Positions 34,798 through 47,638 of a DNA stretch of 64,000 nucleotides are shown piece after piece. A program made the translations under genes and the position numbers. Position 1 is the first letter of the stretch; the number at the start of each line of letters is the position of its first letter. Below the pieces are notes generated by a model. That model saw nothing but the letters and a program-made list of their open reading frames with translations. It ran no database searches and was not told the origin of the DNA. The DNA is from Asterella californica (Eukaryota; Streptophyta; Marchantiopsida; Marchantiales; Aytoniaceae), in contig JAYKYS010000019.1 of NCBI GenBank assembly GCA_036924285.1, forward strand, positions 3,100,001-3,164,000. The letters run 5' to 3'.

Positions 34798-37700
34798 GTT
34801 AACCCTTGAGGATATTAAAGTTCATTCACACTTACAGTTTGAACATTATTTTTGGTGTAATTTTTGTTCTTTTCGCTTCAGTTTGTGGACTCTGAAACCT
34901 GGTGCAGTTTTTGCAGCATGAGATAATTTCTAGAGTCTCTTCGCAATGTGTTCACAGTTTCGTGATGTGGAAGGAAACAAATGTCAAGAAAAAATGTTCT
35001 CGCGTGTATCGCACCCAAAACAACAAATATAGAATTGCAAATGATCTGGCCAAACTACTCTCCTAAACTGTGGAAACTGTACGTTCAAGGTACAACCTTA
35101 TTTTCTAAACTAAAACCACACACATTCTTAACCTCTATATTATTACCACCCTTACTACACAAGCGTGAACTCCTCTTCTGCAGTTTCCAAATTGAGAGTG
35201 AAGAGTACCTCTTAGTCTGCTCATGTCACTCACCTTCATTCGACTGAAGCTCAAGTCTTCCCGTAAAATAGATTCGTGATTTTATTTTTATATGATATGT
35301 AATACTTAAATTATAGTTAATTTTTCCAGAGAATAATATAGTTTTGTATCTATTCTGTAGAAATTGAAATTTTAATATATAAATCATTGACAAATTCTTT
35401 TACTTTGTCATCGGTCGGTGTGTGAAGAGAGACTGTAGCAATGAATATAAGATATTAATGTGTCACGGAGACTGCGCTTACCCTATTAGCAGTCAGACCA
35501 AAAAACTCACTAAGAGTGAAACCTACTGTGAAAGTTCTTGTAAACACAATATTCTACTTTGTATATCACACATTTTTCTTTTATGTCCAAATCTGACATC
35601 ATATGCTATGCATGAGTCTGTGATGAATGCTTTTCATGTATTTGCTTAAACACACATGGGATTTTATTTGAAACCGAAAACTCTCTTGCGTTTTGTCCAT
35701 TGTTTATTTCTTCTCATGTATTTGCAAATTACATACGAAATGTAGAGTCAATGAATGGATTTCAGTCAAGTGTTATCTAGAGAGTCATTTATCTAGAAGA
35801 TAATCCTCTCCGTAGTTTTGATTTTATAGTTTCCAACATTTGACGTTAAGCTAAACTTTGATGACAAATATCATGCAAGTGAGTTATCAACCATCGTTGG
35901 GTTCCTAATCCATACAAAAAGTGCTTGACCAAATTGAGACAAATGTTTTGAGTCAAACTATATAATGACACAATTTATTTTATTATAGGATATTCATCAA
36001 ACACGGCAGAATCTAAAGGTGTAATTGCACAGTCGATTAATTGTGAATTACATCAGTTTCCTATCTTATATATATTCTTATAGTAGAAATCAAACATTAG
36101 AATAGCGTTTATCACTATCTGAAGATAACAGAGTCTGTTCAGATGGTAGAAGATGAAGGTTGATGTCTTATGTCAACTGAGTTGTATTTTCAATCATATT
36201 ATACCTTGATATGTCTTCAAGAGATGAAAGATAATCCTAGAAAGCTACTCCATTTGTGAGCGATGATTTCAAAAATATGAAATTTGTTTAAAATAAATAA
36301 TGTTAACATTTTGTGATCCAGACTTGGGCCTGTGTAATATAGTTATAACTATATCTCCCTATTGTGCATACTAATATATAATTTTGGTTCTTTTTGTTAT
36401 TGATGATATAGAGCGATATTTTACGTAAAAGAATTTTAAATCGAAGTTTAAGATGCTACACCGATGAGAAATTCCTATCTAAAGTAACTGAAACAATTTT
36501 TGAATATATCTTATTTTTTTATTTGTGATTTCAAAGACAAAATGCATATATGCTTATATCAGAACCCTAAAATCAAAACCTTCTTTTAGTGCTAACTTCT
36601 ATTACATACAGTGATAAGGAGTGACCGGTCCCGACTCGATTACTAAACATTTTCTGGTATACTATTATATAACTTTGTTGACGCATGCATACAGTGAACA
36701 ACCAACTATACGTCAAATGAGTCTGACTGTGTATGGCAAGCCAGACATCGGCTACTGTCGGCATATATCTCGAGAGCAGTAGCAATCTTGTACAAGGAGG
36801 AGAATCCGCAGGAGCAGTGGATGTGAATAAGATATTGACAGTCGCAACTGTAGAGTGGAAATCTGGATGTTTATTACCATGGTCGTGCCTGAAGTTCCTC
36901 ACTCTCTCGGATCGAACCAATGGGAAGAATCTTTGGCCAACACCAGCATGACACACCGGCTGCAAGGCATGGGACATGTGGAACCCTATCCTTCTAGAGA
37001 CAGCTGAAGCTTGTGCAGTACTGTACGTTGTGGAGAACGTACGTGGTTACCGTTTCCTTGCGTCCCTAACATCGAGTTCCGTTCATCTACCCGGTTCGTG
37101 TGTCGGAGAGTTCGGCTTTTGGACGAGTCTCGTGCATCCTGGCAGTCTGTGATTTTAGAGCCGTGCTCTCGCGGTTCAGGAAAGAGTTCAGACTCCAGAG
37201 TCCAAAACTCGCGCTGCTGCTCGCTTGCCACCCTCCACCCAAGACAGTGCTTGTGGTGTAAGCCTGGGCTGGACGGACGGGAGATGGAGAGAGCGATCGA
37301 TCGAGAGATATCCACCGCTGCATTTCTTGGATTGGCAGAGGCGGCTTTGAACACGTTCGAGTTTGAGGTTCTGCAAAGACGATGCAAAAGGCTGCTGCTA
37401 GGAAAAGGTAAAAAGCCGTGCAGTTTCGGAGATCCGTGAATAGCGGTGTGGCAGGCCCACTTGTCGATGATCATGCAAGTATGGAGGCGCAAATCCCGCA
37501 GAGAGGTTTCGGCAACCAACTGAGACAGAGACAGCTTTTGCCACATTAGGCATTGTCTCTCTTCACTCTAGACTCTAGAGACACACTCGCTCTAGTTATC
37601 TAGCGTGCGCCTCGGAAGAAATGAAAGCTAGGCAACACGTTAATGAGATCAAAGATACTTATCCTTCTTGCAGACGTACTCGTGTAAGGGGATTGACGAG

Positions 37701-38554
37701 GCGCCGGGAGAGAGGAAACCTTGCAGGGCTCCTTGGTCACGGCACAGAGAGAGGGTGTACCCTGCCAAGAGTTGAAACACAACAGAACTAGTTTACCCTG
37801 CACCTTCATTGTTCGCATCTAGAATTAGCCGCTGAGAAGAGCTCCGGTCGATGTGACTCGAAGGAGGATAAACGATGGAAAACCTCCTTGCGATGCAGGA
37901 AGAACTGCCTTTCATAGCAATTTTACTGCCAACTTCTCAGCTCCGTAGTGTGAAGCTAAAAGGCTAGTGTTTTAGAGTTAGTAACTATGGAGTGTAAGTA
38001 GCATAATTTCCATAAGACTTTTAGACAGTAAGTATGGAACCAAACGAACCATCAGACAAATCGATGTAGTGAGAAGAATATCAACCGCAGTATCTTCACA
38101 AATAGGAAGGACGATTCGATTCAACATTATGTGAGCAGAAGGCAGACATCACACAAGCCTGTGAGCAATTGGACAAAAATCGGTGGACTGATGGAAAGAG
38201 ATCCACAAAAGTTTTACAGTTTGAAGGGTGATTTACCAATCTTTGGGTCCACACACAGCATCGTGACATATGGTCTGCTGTATTGTGCATCTTGTGAACC
38301 ACTTTTAGTGGCTTTGACCAGGTCAGAGGTGCATGTGCTTTGAATGAGGGAATTTGACACAAAGCTTCTACATCTCTGTGGAACTACTAACCTAGCGGAG
38401 CTACAAAACGAGTTGCTCGTTTCAAAGCCAAAGCACCGAGTTGAATTTAGACCGCGCATTGTGAACACCTAAGCTGCACAAAATATTTACCTCTAAGTCG
38501 GCAGAGAACACCAGGAACTAGGAGTTTGGTCATGTTTGGAAGACATCTAACTCT
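34798..38554. other. Gene-poor region 3' of the receptor kinase
   Basis: 34.8-36.5 kb is AT-rich with no recognisable gene. 36.6-37.55 kb is more GC-rich with overlapping open frames on both strands (37011-37439 + and 37546-36986 -). None shows a known domain, and they may be chance frames in a former exon or UTR. 37.6-38.55 kb should include the 3' UTR of the kinase gene on the - strand. Confidence 0.4.
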
Positions 38555-41500
38555 TCACGATCCTCTGCTTTCTACTAATGGCCTGATAAGCTCCAGAATC
38601 TGAACAACCTCCGCCATGGATGGCCTGTTGGAAGGGACCTGTGATGTGCAGATTAAACCCAGCTTGATGATCGGAAGAACCTCATCTTCCGGGAAATTTA
38701 CGAGCCTGGAGTCGACACAGCTGAGTGCCCGTCCCTCATCGAGCAAAGCACGGACATAATCGCAGAGAATAACAACGTCATCCTCCATGTATTCGACTGG
38801 CCTCCTGCCAGTCACAAGCTCGAGCAGAAGAACGCCGAAACCATAAACATCACACTTCTCCGTGATCTTCAGACTTTGACAGGCAAACTCAGGCGCCATG
38901 TAACCCAAAGCGCTCTGCATCTTGCTGCTCATCACGTATGTATCGAGCTTGGGTAAGAGCTTTGCTAGTGAATAGTCTGATACTCTCGCTTCATATTCGT
39001 CGTCTAGCAAGACGTTACTTGACTTCACATCGTAGTGTATCAGTGATGGAACACATCCATGATGGAGATGGGCAAGCCCCAGAGCAGTACCCAGAGCTAT
39101 TCTGAATCTAAGTCTCCAGCTGAGTGGAGGCTCGTCTTCTCTTCTCTCGTGCAGCTGAGTATAGAGGTTTCCGTTTGGAACGTAGTCGTAGACCAGAAGC
39201 TGCAGCTGATCAGTCCAGTAGTATCCCTGTAAGCCCACCAGATTCGGATGCTTCACATTTCCGAGCATATGCACAACCTTCTCAAACTCCTCCTGAGACT
39301 TCACCAGACTCTGAACCATGAGCTTCTTCACCGCCACCGTCTCTCCGTGGGCCAATATAGCCTTGAAAACTGTGCCGAAGCCTCCACGTCCAATTTCACA
39401 GTCCTTGTTTAGGATAGCATGTGCGCTTGCCATCCAATCGTCCGACTTAGGATCCGAACGTTTAGTGAACATTACCAGTTTCCCCATGGCCATCTCAGCA
39501 GCGGAAGGAGATTGAGGGTCACTGTCGATGGTGAAAATGTTGGACCTGCGCCTTGTTTGAGCGTACATGTTGAGCAGAGTCACCATGATCACCCCTAAAG
39601 CTATGGCAGCTGCTGCAGAAATGGCTGTGATTGCAGAAACACTTAGAATGGTCTGGCTCCGCTTGCTCCTGAACAGAGGAGACAGAGTGCCTGGCATGGC
39701 GTTGGGGTCATTGGGATCTATGATCAATGGGTTAGGGAAGTTCCCGCAGGAGATGTTCACAGCTGGTCCGCACAGTCCCATGTTTTCCTCAAAAGCCGTC
39801 GAGTTCATCTGACTAAATATGCCTGATGTGGGAACTGGCCCCTCCAGCAGATTGTGCGACACGTTGATAAGTGTCAGCTTGCCGAGCCCTCCCAAGTCCT
39901 CTGGGATCACCCCTGTGAAAGAGTTGTACGACAAATCGAGTATCTCTAGGTTCGTGAGTTTGCCCAGTTCCACTGGGATCGGTCCACTGAAGTTGTTCTC
40001 TGACATATTCCTGCATGCAGTGGGAAGAGTTAGAATGCATCAACACAACCCTGCCCTGCCATCGCTCCTTGAAGCGCGCTCCAAGTGAACTGGGTGACGA
40101 GAAACTGATGGAGATAGTATAGCAACGCCCAGAGACAGACTCCAGGACGGCGAAACGGGACATCTGCTTCTCCTCACCATAGTAACACAGCTGAAGCAAG
40201 CAGGGAGGTGCTGAGAATCGATACAGCCTCTTTCGTCAGAACCGGACAGACGGCATGGATGTCTAAGATGGGTCTGATAATGGTTCAAAGTAAACTGAGC
40301 AAGGCAGTATGACTATAACAGTAACTGCGACTTAAACCGGTGCCACAAACCTCAGATGAGAAGGTGGGAACTGCAGGGGGGAGGTCATAACAGATTCTGC
40401 TCATCAGAAGAATTATTAATGGGTTCAAGAGTCCACAAACCTGAGACTGATAATAAGACGTTTACATGTTGAGTCATTCCCTTCTTGACAGCCAGAATTC
40501 GGCCCAGAGCGTTTAACAGTTGGATCATTTGGAGAAATTTAACTTACAATTCAGCCAGAAGCGTGGAGTTTCCGAGCTCCCCAGGGATAGGGCCACTGAA
40601 ATTATTGCTCTGCACCCGGAGAACACGAATGTTGGTGGCATTGCCCAAGCTACTAGGAACAGACCCCAGAAGTTGGTTCGAACTCACATCCAGAAACTCC
40701 AGGCCAGACAAATATCCCAACTCCGCCGGAATAGGAGACGAAAACAGATTCCCCGCCAAGTTTATATGCTGGATGTCGGAGCAGGACATGATCTGCACCG
40801 GAAACGGGCCGTCGAGAAGATTTCTAGCCAAATCGATCGACCGCAGAGATCCGCAGCCGCTGGACGGGAAATCGGGAATGAGTCCGGTCAGGGAGTTATC
40901 CGACAGCCACATGGACTCCAAGCTCTGAAAGGACATCATCTCAGGCGGAATCGGCCCCGTGAAATTGTTGGCGCTGAGATCGATGAGCGACAGCTGATAC
41001 AGCAAGCCGATGAATGAAGGGATCTGCCCGCTGAAGCCATTGCCCGCCAAATTCAGCTCCTTGATTCCCGTCATGTTCACTACCCAGCTCGGTATGCTGC
41101 CCGACAAGAAGTTGTCACGGACGTTGAGAGAGACGAGAGACTTGAGGTTTCCCAGCTGGACGGGGAGCTCGCCAGAGAAGGAGTTGTTGTTGAGATATAA
41201 ATGCTGCAGAAGTTCGCAATTCCCGAGCTCCGCGGGTACCCCACCAGACAGCTTGTTGCTTCGGAGGCGCAGACTCGTGAGGTTCTTCAGGAAGCCAACT
41301 CCGACCGGAATTGGGCCAGTCAGTGCGTTGAACGAGAGGTCAATGTCCCGAAGGCTCTCCAGAGCCCATATACCGTCGGGAATTTTCCCTGACAGAGCAT
41401 TGTACGAGAAGTTGAGGCTCTGGACTTCCAAGCACGAGCCAATAGAGGCAGGAATGGAACCCTCCAACGCGTTTCCGGCCACAGAGACGTAGCGCAAGCT

Positions 41501-42130
41501 CAGGCAGTTGTAAGAGAAAAGCTCCGGAGGCAGAGTGCCTGCGAAGGCGTTGTCCGAGAGGTCGAGGGCGTAGAGATTCTCGGCGCTTCCGAATGAGGCT
41601 GGAATGCTGCCTGACAGCGCATTGTTGCTCACATTCAGCACTCTCAAGTCTGGAATTTGAGCTAGTTCTCCATTCAGCAGACCTGTCAAGTTGTTGTAGG
41701 CCAGGGTGAGCGTCTGAAGCTCGTCGAGCTTGACGAGAGCTCTCCCGATAGTTCCAGAGAGTGAGAGCCCCACGAGGAATATGTCGGTAACTCTGCCAGT
41801 ACCTGGGCTGCAAGTGATGCCAGTCCAGTTACATGGACTGGAGTCGATATCATTCCACGAACTAAGGACTGAGTTTGGGTCAATAACCTCCGCCTTGAAA
41901 ACAAGCAAAGCCATCACATCGTCGCTGATCAAAGGCACATTGCGGTTGCGCATTTTCCCCCCAGCGACTCCGCTCGCCAGCAAGAAGACGATGAGCAGGA
42001 GGCAGCTGAAACTGCCCCGTCTGAGTTGACTGAAAGAAAACTCACAACCCAAACGTGAACCCGTAGTCGACATTCCACCCCGCTCAGGCACTACCGGTGC
42101 CATTGTGCATCCGACTTCCTTTTCTGTCAC
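38555..42130 (-). CDS. PXC2: LRR receptor-like kinase, IRK/PXC2 type
   Basis: A plasma-membrane receptor-like kinase of the plant IRK/PXC2 family (linked to cell division orientation and vascular development). Two exons, 42130-40548 and 40010-38555, join in phase across GTAAGT...GCATGCAG to give 1,012 residues. Order: a signal segment (SFSCLLLIVFLLASGVAG, after a basic stretch; later Met codons at positions 10 and 20 are alternative starts), LRR N-cap with SSPCNWTGITC, about 20 LRRs, juxtamembrane Cys pair, transmembrane helix (about 648-674), then kinase with GRGGFG (about 735), VAVKK lysine (about 756), HYD at 853-855 instead of HRD, DYS at 873-875 instead of DFG, and APEFAC. The VTGRRPVEYMEDDVV block is diagnostic for this family. 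Catalytic activity may be weak or absent. The frame is intact. Confidence 0.93.
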
Positions 42131-45100
42131 TCTCTTCTCCGATTAGAAGAGCCGCTTTGTTTCGGCTTATCCAGAAGCAGAGTGAGCTCCATGCTTATGA
42201 ACCTCAACTGACCCTTTTGTCCTTTGGCTATCTTACCTGCTCGACACTCTCCGGAGTGAGATCAGTCCCGCTGCTCCAGCCCAGCTCTGTAGTATGAACG
42301 CACATCCATTAGACAAACCACCTGCTTTCCTTTCCCGCCCTCAGCCCGTTAACACAATGCAGCCCCACAATTTGAGTGCTTCTGCCAAAATACTTCCCTT
42401 GCTTTCCCTGCTTCTGGGGACCCACAGCCAATATGTCTCCGAGGACGACTGAAGTAACTGAAGAAGGGGGTCCAGATTTCGACCATAAGCGCATTATCCT
42501 AATCGAACCTAAGTTATGCTTCCAACTCCAGCGCTGCTGCTTCCCGTGTCTCCCTCGCAACTTATAAGAGCCTCAGAGACGGAGGCACTGAAATTCGATA
42601 GACGGAAACGTCTATAAAACCACTTCCGCTTCTCGTTTGCTGCTCTGCAGAAGAGACGCTCGCTCCGCAAGCAAGTCCGAATTCACTCACATTGCACCGC
42701 CTGCAATGGCCAGCACTGTCATACGGGAGGGCCGGAGGAGGTTTTTCCGCAGTGAAGAAGGAAATGTCACGCACGCCGCGCGGGTACACCGCCCTACGAT
42801 AGATTGCGGCAGCAGAAGCCTGAGGGAAGATGCTCCTCACGTCTTCGTCCTCCACTCACTCGTGTATAATCTGCTTTGGTGCCCGCCTTCGCCCTGCTGT
42901 ACCCGACCTAACGTAACAAATGACTGGCAACATATAATACGAAGTACCCGATCAGCTTAGTATGTACTGGCCGAGACTTTGCTGGTGGCATCACCAGAGC
43001 TCACCACCGTCCTTGACTCCTGTGTCAGACATCCAATGCCTGCAATGGCTGCAGGAGCTCAGCCCAAAGCCACAGCGACAATGTGCAGTCCTACTCCTCT
43101 ACACGGATACTACTATCTACTACCAGCTGCTGCTGCAGCTCTAGCTCCAGCTCCAGCGCACTGTCATTCTTTCTTTCAGTTGAGCTGAACTTCTTCCTTC
43201 CGCTCATACGGGAGGAGGAGGACGGATTGGAGAAAAGAATCCGAGACGAGAGAAGTGGAAGGACGTTAGAGGAGACTGACTGATTCTCGTTTCTCCAACC
43301 ACTGACCGCTTTCTTTTGAACCATCAGCTGTAGAGATGAAAATGCGTAACTCACTCTCTCGCTCGCTCTCTAGCACATACACGCAGTTTTCCTATTCACT
43401 CGATATTTAGAAAGAATTACGGAGCTAGAGATGGAGCAAGAAAGCTACCGTAGGGAGGGAAATCCCCATTGGGCAGGCACGAAAAGGAAGGGGGGAGGAG
43501 CTCGCACGCAAGGCTCGAGGATTGCTCAGAGCCTACATCTGGCTCTCCTGGCCCGCTGAAGAGCCTACTTCTCACGAGCATGCGAGCTTCCGCTGCTTTT
43601 GTGTCTGACAGGCTCCAGTCCCGGCAGCAGACGCAGGTCCTCGTCATCTTCACTGGTGGGAGTACGAGAGAAGGCGAGGGGGAACGGGAACGGGGAATGC
43701 TTGAATCGCTCCCACGACCCGCTGCTCCCCCTCCCACCATCACCTCCACTATCCCCCCACTCCTCTCTCGTCGAGTGCTTTCCCATTCATTGCAATCTCC
43801 GCTCGTCCTTCCTTCGCGTCTCTGCCCGATTGGCGCAGCTCTCCCCAACTAACTCTCTCCTTCTGCGTGTTCCCCTATAAGAACTATTCTGTCAGTCCCC
43901 GATATTTTAAAATGTTTCTTTTGCATCACGTTCTTTGTTGTCTACCACCAACGGCATTTCTCACCCAACCTTACTGGACTACGCTTCCCATTGATCTAGT
44001 GCATCCACGGCTCCTGTGGTGCATGGTGAACTTGCTCATTTTAGTCGTTGATTTGAGTCCATGCTAATAGACAGCTATTTTCTTGGTTTGTGGAGAGCTT
44101 CGTGACGAATATTTTAGGCGCTACATAAGGAACGTTTCAAAGGATCGTAAGGATCGACTCTAATTGGTGAATATGTGTGTGCACGCTATATGCATGGTTA
44201 GTACATGTAACGAACCATCATGTCAAGTCACGGAATACTATTCATCTTGGTGACTATTCCGTGAGTTTCTTGCTTTAGTATGAAGGTGTATATATAGCAG
44301 TTCTTATTGTCAACAATCACTGCTATATGTATCTGGTTTGTCACCCGATACAAGAACCCGACAGAGGAAGAGTTTGCGACTGCGACGTCACTGCGTAAGG
44401 CTCCATCCATACGTACTGTACAGTGACATTAAATGCACGAAAGCTACGTTTGCTCTGTCCGCCCGTCCTGTCGATTGACTGCTGCGCTGTCTTGCATTAG
44501 CTTTTGGAATCTAGGTCTCTAAATATATCCACTGGGCTAATTTGAATGTAGGTGAACGACTTCTAATTTAGTAAGTCGGACCTTATCCATCGTGGTCCAT
44601 GCAGTTCACTTCCACTACGGACCCAGTTGGGCCCCAAGCAGCGTGAATCAAATACCGTACCATATTTGCATGGTTACTACAGTAGTGTGAAATATATTTT
44701 CAATGTAGTGAAGCTTATATGGGGTGCATTGGCGCATAATTAAGTAATTTTTTTCTTTTTTTTAAGGATGGGTATTTTATAGATTCTCACGCGGAATAGT
44801 GAGTCTCAAATTTGGAGAGTTTGTTGAATATCGTTTAACTCTTTTCAGTTAGATGTAGCACATCGTCGGTGATCGACTTTGGACTAAGATTTTGGACGTC
44901 CGTATCTTTTAGATTTAAGATACGATTTCATAGTCGCTGCACATGCTCTTCAAGTGACCTGCATTATACTCTCTTTGTAAGTATACATGTTTGTCTCGAT
45001 AGTTCTCTTCACAAGATATACCTACCTGTTAGCATTGGTTGCTGCGAGAATCACCAACCTTGAATCTTTCGTGTGTTTTTGACACTGCTTCGCTTCTCGC

Positions 45101-45870
45101 TATCTCTGTCAAGATTTTATTTCTGTCGAAAGATATTTTGTCGTTTGACCTCGTCATTTTCTCTAGAGTTTCTATTTTGCTCATCATTATGTCTCTCTTC
45201 ATCGCACCAGTCGATCGATATGTATTTCTTTACGTCAAGCTTTTTTTCTTCCCCGATTTCACTTCCGTGCAGACTTGGAAACAAATTAGTGCGGTTCTGC
45301 TCTCATCTACGACATTAGCCGATTGAGGTTCTCCATCATTTCTGCATGATTATCCTCTGCGAGCAAGTGATGGTTTACACAGAGGAGGGGTGGAGAACAA
45401 GGTGCAAACGGTCTTATTTCACATGTAGATTAATGCTCATGACAAATCTTCCCTATACTTCTAATATTGCTACGACGACCTCGGACTAGGCGCTTCTCTA
45501 CAAGCTACATCGTCTTATAGTTTGAGAGGAGGAAGTTCAAGACAAAGCGATATATGTTTGCTTGAACGAGGGATAAAGTCTGCACTATCTTCAAAGATAT
45601 GACACACATACAGTTATTGCTTATTGCTTTGAGGACGAGGCTTTTCGGGGTTAGGTTTTTGCAAATCGGATTCACCATGCTCTATTGCTGGTACACACTA
45701 CTCGGCAATTGGGACCTTCTTCGTTTCTTACTCTTTTCACCTCACAAGCAGTGAGGTCTACGGCACTTTCATGTTCGAGTACTTCATTTGTAATTGCTTG
45801 GCGGTCATCTTTCTTGAGAGTCGGATGTACAGACACGATATGTACCTTCTCTGATGTCGCACCGGGTGTT
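42131..45870. other. 5' flank of the receptor kinase and intergenic DNA
   Basis: 42.1-43.9 kb is GC- and CT/GA-rich (for example the CTCTCTCGCTCGCTCTCTAG run near 43350), as in long plant 5' UTRs and promoters. No exon could be linked to the kinase start. Open frames here on both strands are low-complexity. 43.9-45.7 kb is ordinary AT-rich intergenic DNA, with a 10-bp hairpin (TCACGGAATA at 44228-44237 with 44255-44264). Decayed gypsy gag sequence begins by about 45.88 kb. Confidence 0.45.
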
Positions 45871-45879
45871 CGATCTGTA

Positions 45880-47072
45880 GGAGGAACCTTTACCAGGAGA
45901 TGTATTTGGTGTGACAGCTTAGATCATCTCAGAGGAGACTGTCAAGACTTAACGGTTGTCTTGCGAGAAGGTGTAATCAATTAACAGAACAACAGACTGC
46001 ATCTAATCACCACTGGACAACCTCTGAACACATATTTTGGAAGAGGGGGAATGAGGAGTTTGCTTCCAGCACTTACTGGTGCGAACACTACAGCGATGAC
46101 TGCGGGTTCTGTAGAAGCTGATGTGTATACTGGGAGAATTGAGGTGCGCTCAAATCCAACTATGGTTGAGCAAGCTGTTGAGGTCTCAATTGAAATGATG
46201 AAGAGAGGTGTTGAAAGCATTAGGAGAGCTACTGGATGGAGGGACCCAGTAGATGCAACTTCTATTCGAGCATTTTTAGAAGCGAGTTGCGAACAAGATG
46301 TCATGGTGGAAGACAAAAGACGACGATATGCTTCCGACCTAGATGCAGGAGTACTAGATGACAGTGACTGTCAAAGAATTACGAGGAGGAGAGCAGCGGA
46401 ACCATCACCATCTGTACTAGCTGGTAGGTTTCCTACTGTAGAGGATGTACCCTTTGCCTCTACAGCTCCACCACATGTAGTAGATCCTATGAAAGCTGTA
46501 CAAGATTTGTCACAGGAGGCTACTACTACAAATAGAATACATGGTAAGAGGTTTACAACACAAGAAAAGGAAAAAGCTTCAGCCTACAAGTTAGCTGCAG
46601 ACATCGAAATAGCAACAAACTTGCGTGCTGTTCTAGAGCAATGTATTTTGGATGCTAGAGTTGAGTTTACTCTTCGTGAGGTACTAAGTATCGCAAAGAG
46701 AGAGTTTCAGGAGTTGATAACTGACATCATGAAGAGAAAGAGGCATGTGTTGGTTGAACAAGTAGGTAGTCAGATGGTTGGAGCAGTAGATGCTATTGAT
46801 ATTGATGGATCCAGAGATGATAAGTATGAAATATGGGTTGTTGGTCCTGCTGTTATTGAGAATGAAGATGAAGAGTTTGAGGAGGATAGGTCAAGCACAG
46901 ACAACAATTTCAAACAGAAGCACTAGGCGCGAGCGACAACAGAGACGCAAGTTCGACTTGGAGGATTTTCTGAACCAGTACCTGCACTTGTGGATCACGG
47001 GTCAGAAATCAACATCATTTCCAAGGAGGTGTATGAGAAGGGGCAATGGCCGATCGAGAGGAACCATGGTTG
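45880..47072 (+). pseudogene. Gypsy gag-protease relic, interrupted by a chromovirus
   Basis: A zinc knuckle (CIWCDSLDHLRGDC) near 45907 ends one frame at 45984. A 291-codon frame (46051-46926) has RATGWRDPVDATSI and EFTLREVLSIAKREF, both closely matching the gag-pro ORF at 56631-58901. In another frame LVDHGSEINIISKEVY marks the start of the retropepsin. The copy is cut at 47072, where an LTR beginning TGTCGTGACC starts. The first frame ends with a TAA, and a frame change precedes the protease. Confidence 0.82.
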
Positions 47073-47637
47073 TGTCGTGACCCTCAGTCTCAAGATCAGA
47101 CGTAGACGTGAGCAACGGAACTCTAGTGGACTTGCGCTAGGTTGCAAACGCTGCGAGTGGGACTAAACGGCTTGACCGAGAAGTCGTGATCAGAGGAACC
47201 CTAAGTGGTTCTCTGAACCAAGGTTAGAACATTGGGCTAGGACCTAAGGGCCTACCCCAAGACGACCCCAAACAAACGCTGACCTAAGGAGGCAAGTCTG
47301 GGAACGGACCGAAACATAAGTCTGAGACATAGGTCTGAGACGTGGGTCCGAGATGTAAGACCGAGACGTGGGTCTGAGATGCAGACGGACCGTGGTTCGG
47401 ATGCTGGTCTGAACCACAGGGTTCGAGTCTGAGTCTGGACCACAGGGTTCGAGTCTGAGTCTGGACCACAGGTTTCCGAAAAATGACTAAGTGTTGAAGC
47501 TCCAGAGACGTTTTAGGTCGTGGACGGAGGTCCATGTAAGATCTCGAGGCGAGTGAGGTATCATGAGAAAGATCTCGTTGAGAGCTTTCCAATGATAAAT
47601 AACTCTCCTCGATCTGATCTCTGAGCTGGAAGTTATG
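47073..47637 (+). repeat. Partial 5' LTR of the chromovirus
   Basis: Starts TGTCGTGACCCTCAGTCTCA and is ~90% similar by eye to 49420-49958. It stops at TTATGACC, where coding sequence for integrase begins. It has three units of a ~28-bp repeat (TCTGGACCACAGG..., 47408-47472), against two in the 3' LTR. Confidence 0.88.
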
Positions 47638-47638
47638 A

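Noticed and set aside
36986..37546. 186-codon open frame on the - strand with an overlapping + strand frame
   Set aside because: No domain or family resemblance; overlapping frames on both strands in GC-richer DNA suggest chance.
40485..42029. Several + strand open frames antisense to the receptor kinase
   Set aside because: They are shadows of the LRR coding repeat and have no independent similarity.
43417..43852. Overlapping 143- and 127-codon frames upstream of the receptor kinase
   Set aside because: Low-complexity Ser/Arg/Pro-rich translations from CT/GA-rich DNA, better explained as promoter or 5' UTR.
46051..46926. 291-codon frame as a host gene
   Set aside because: It matches the gag-pro ORF at 56631-58901 along most of its length and follows a retroviral-type zinc knuckle.
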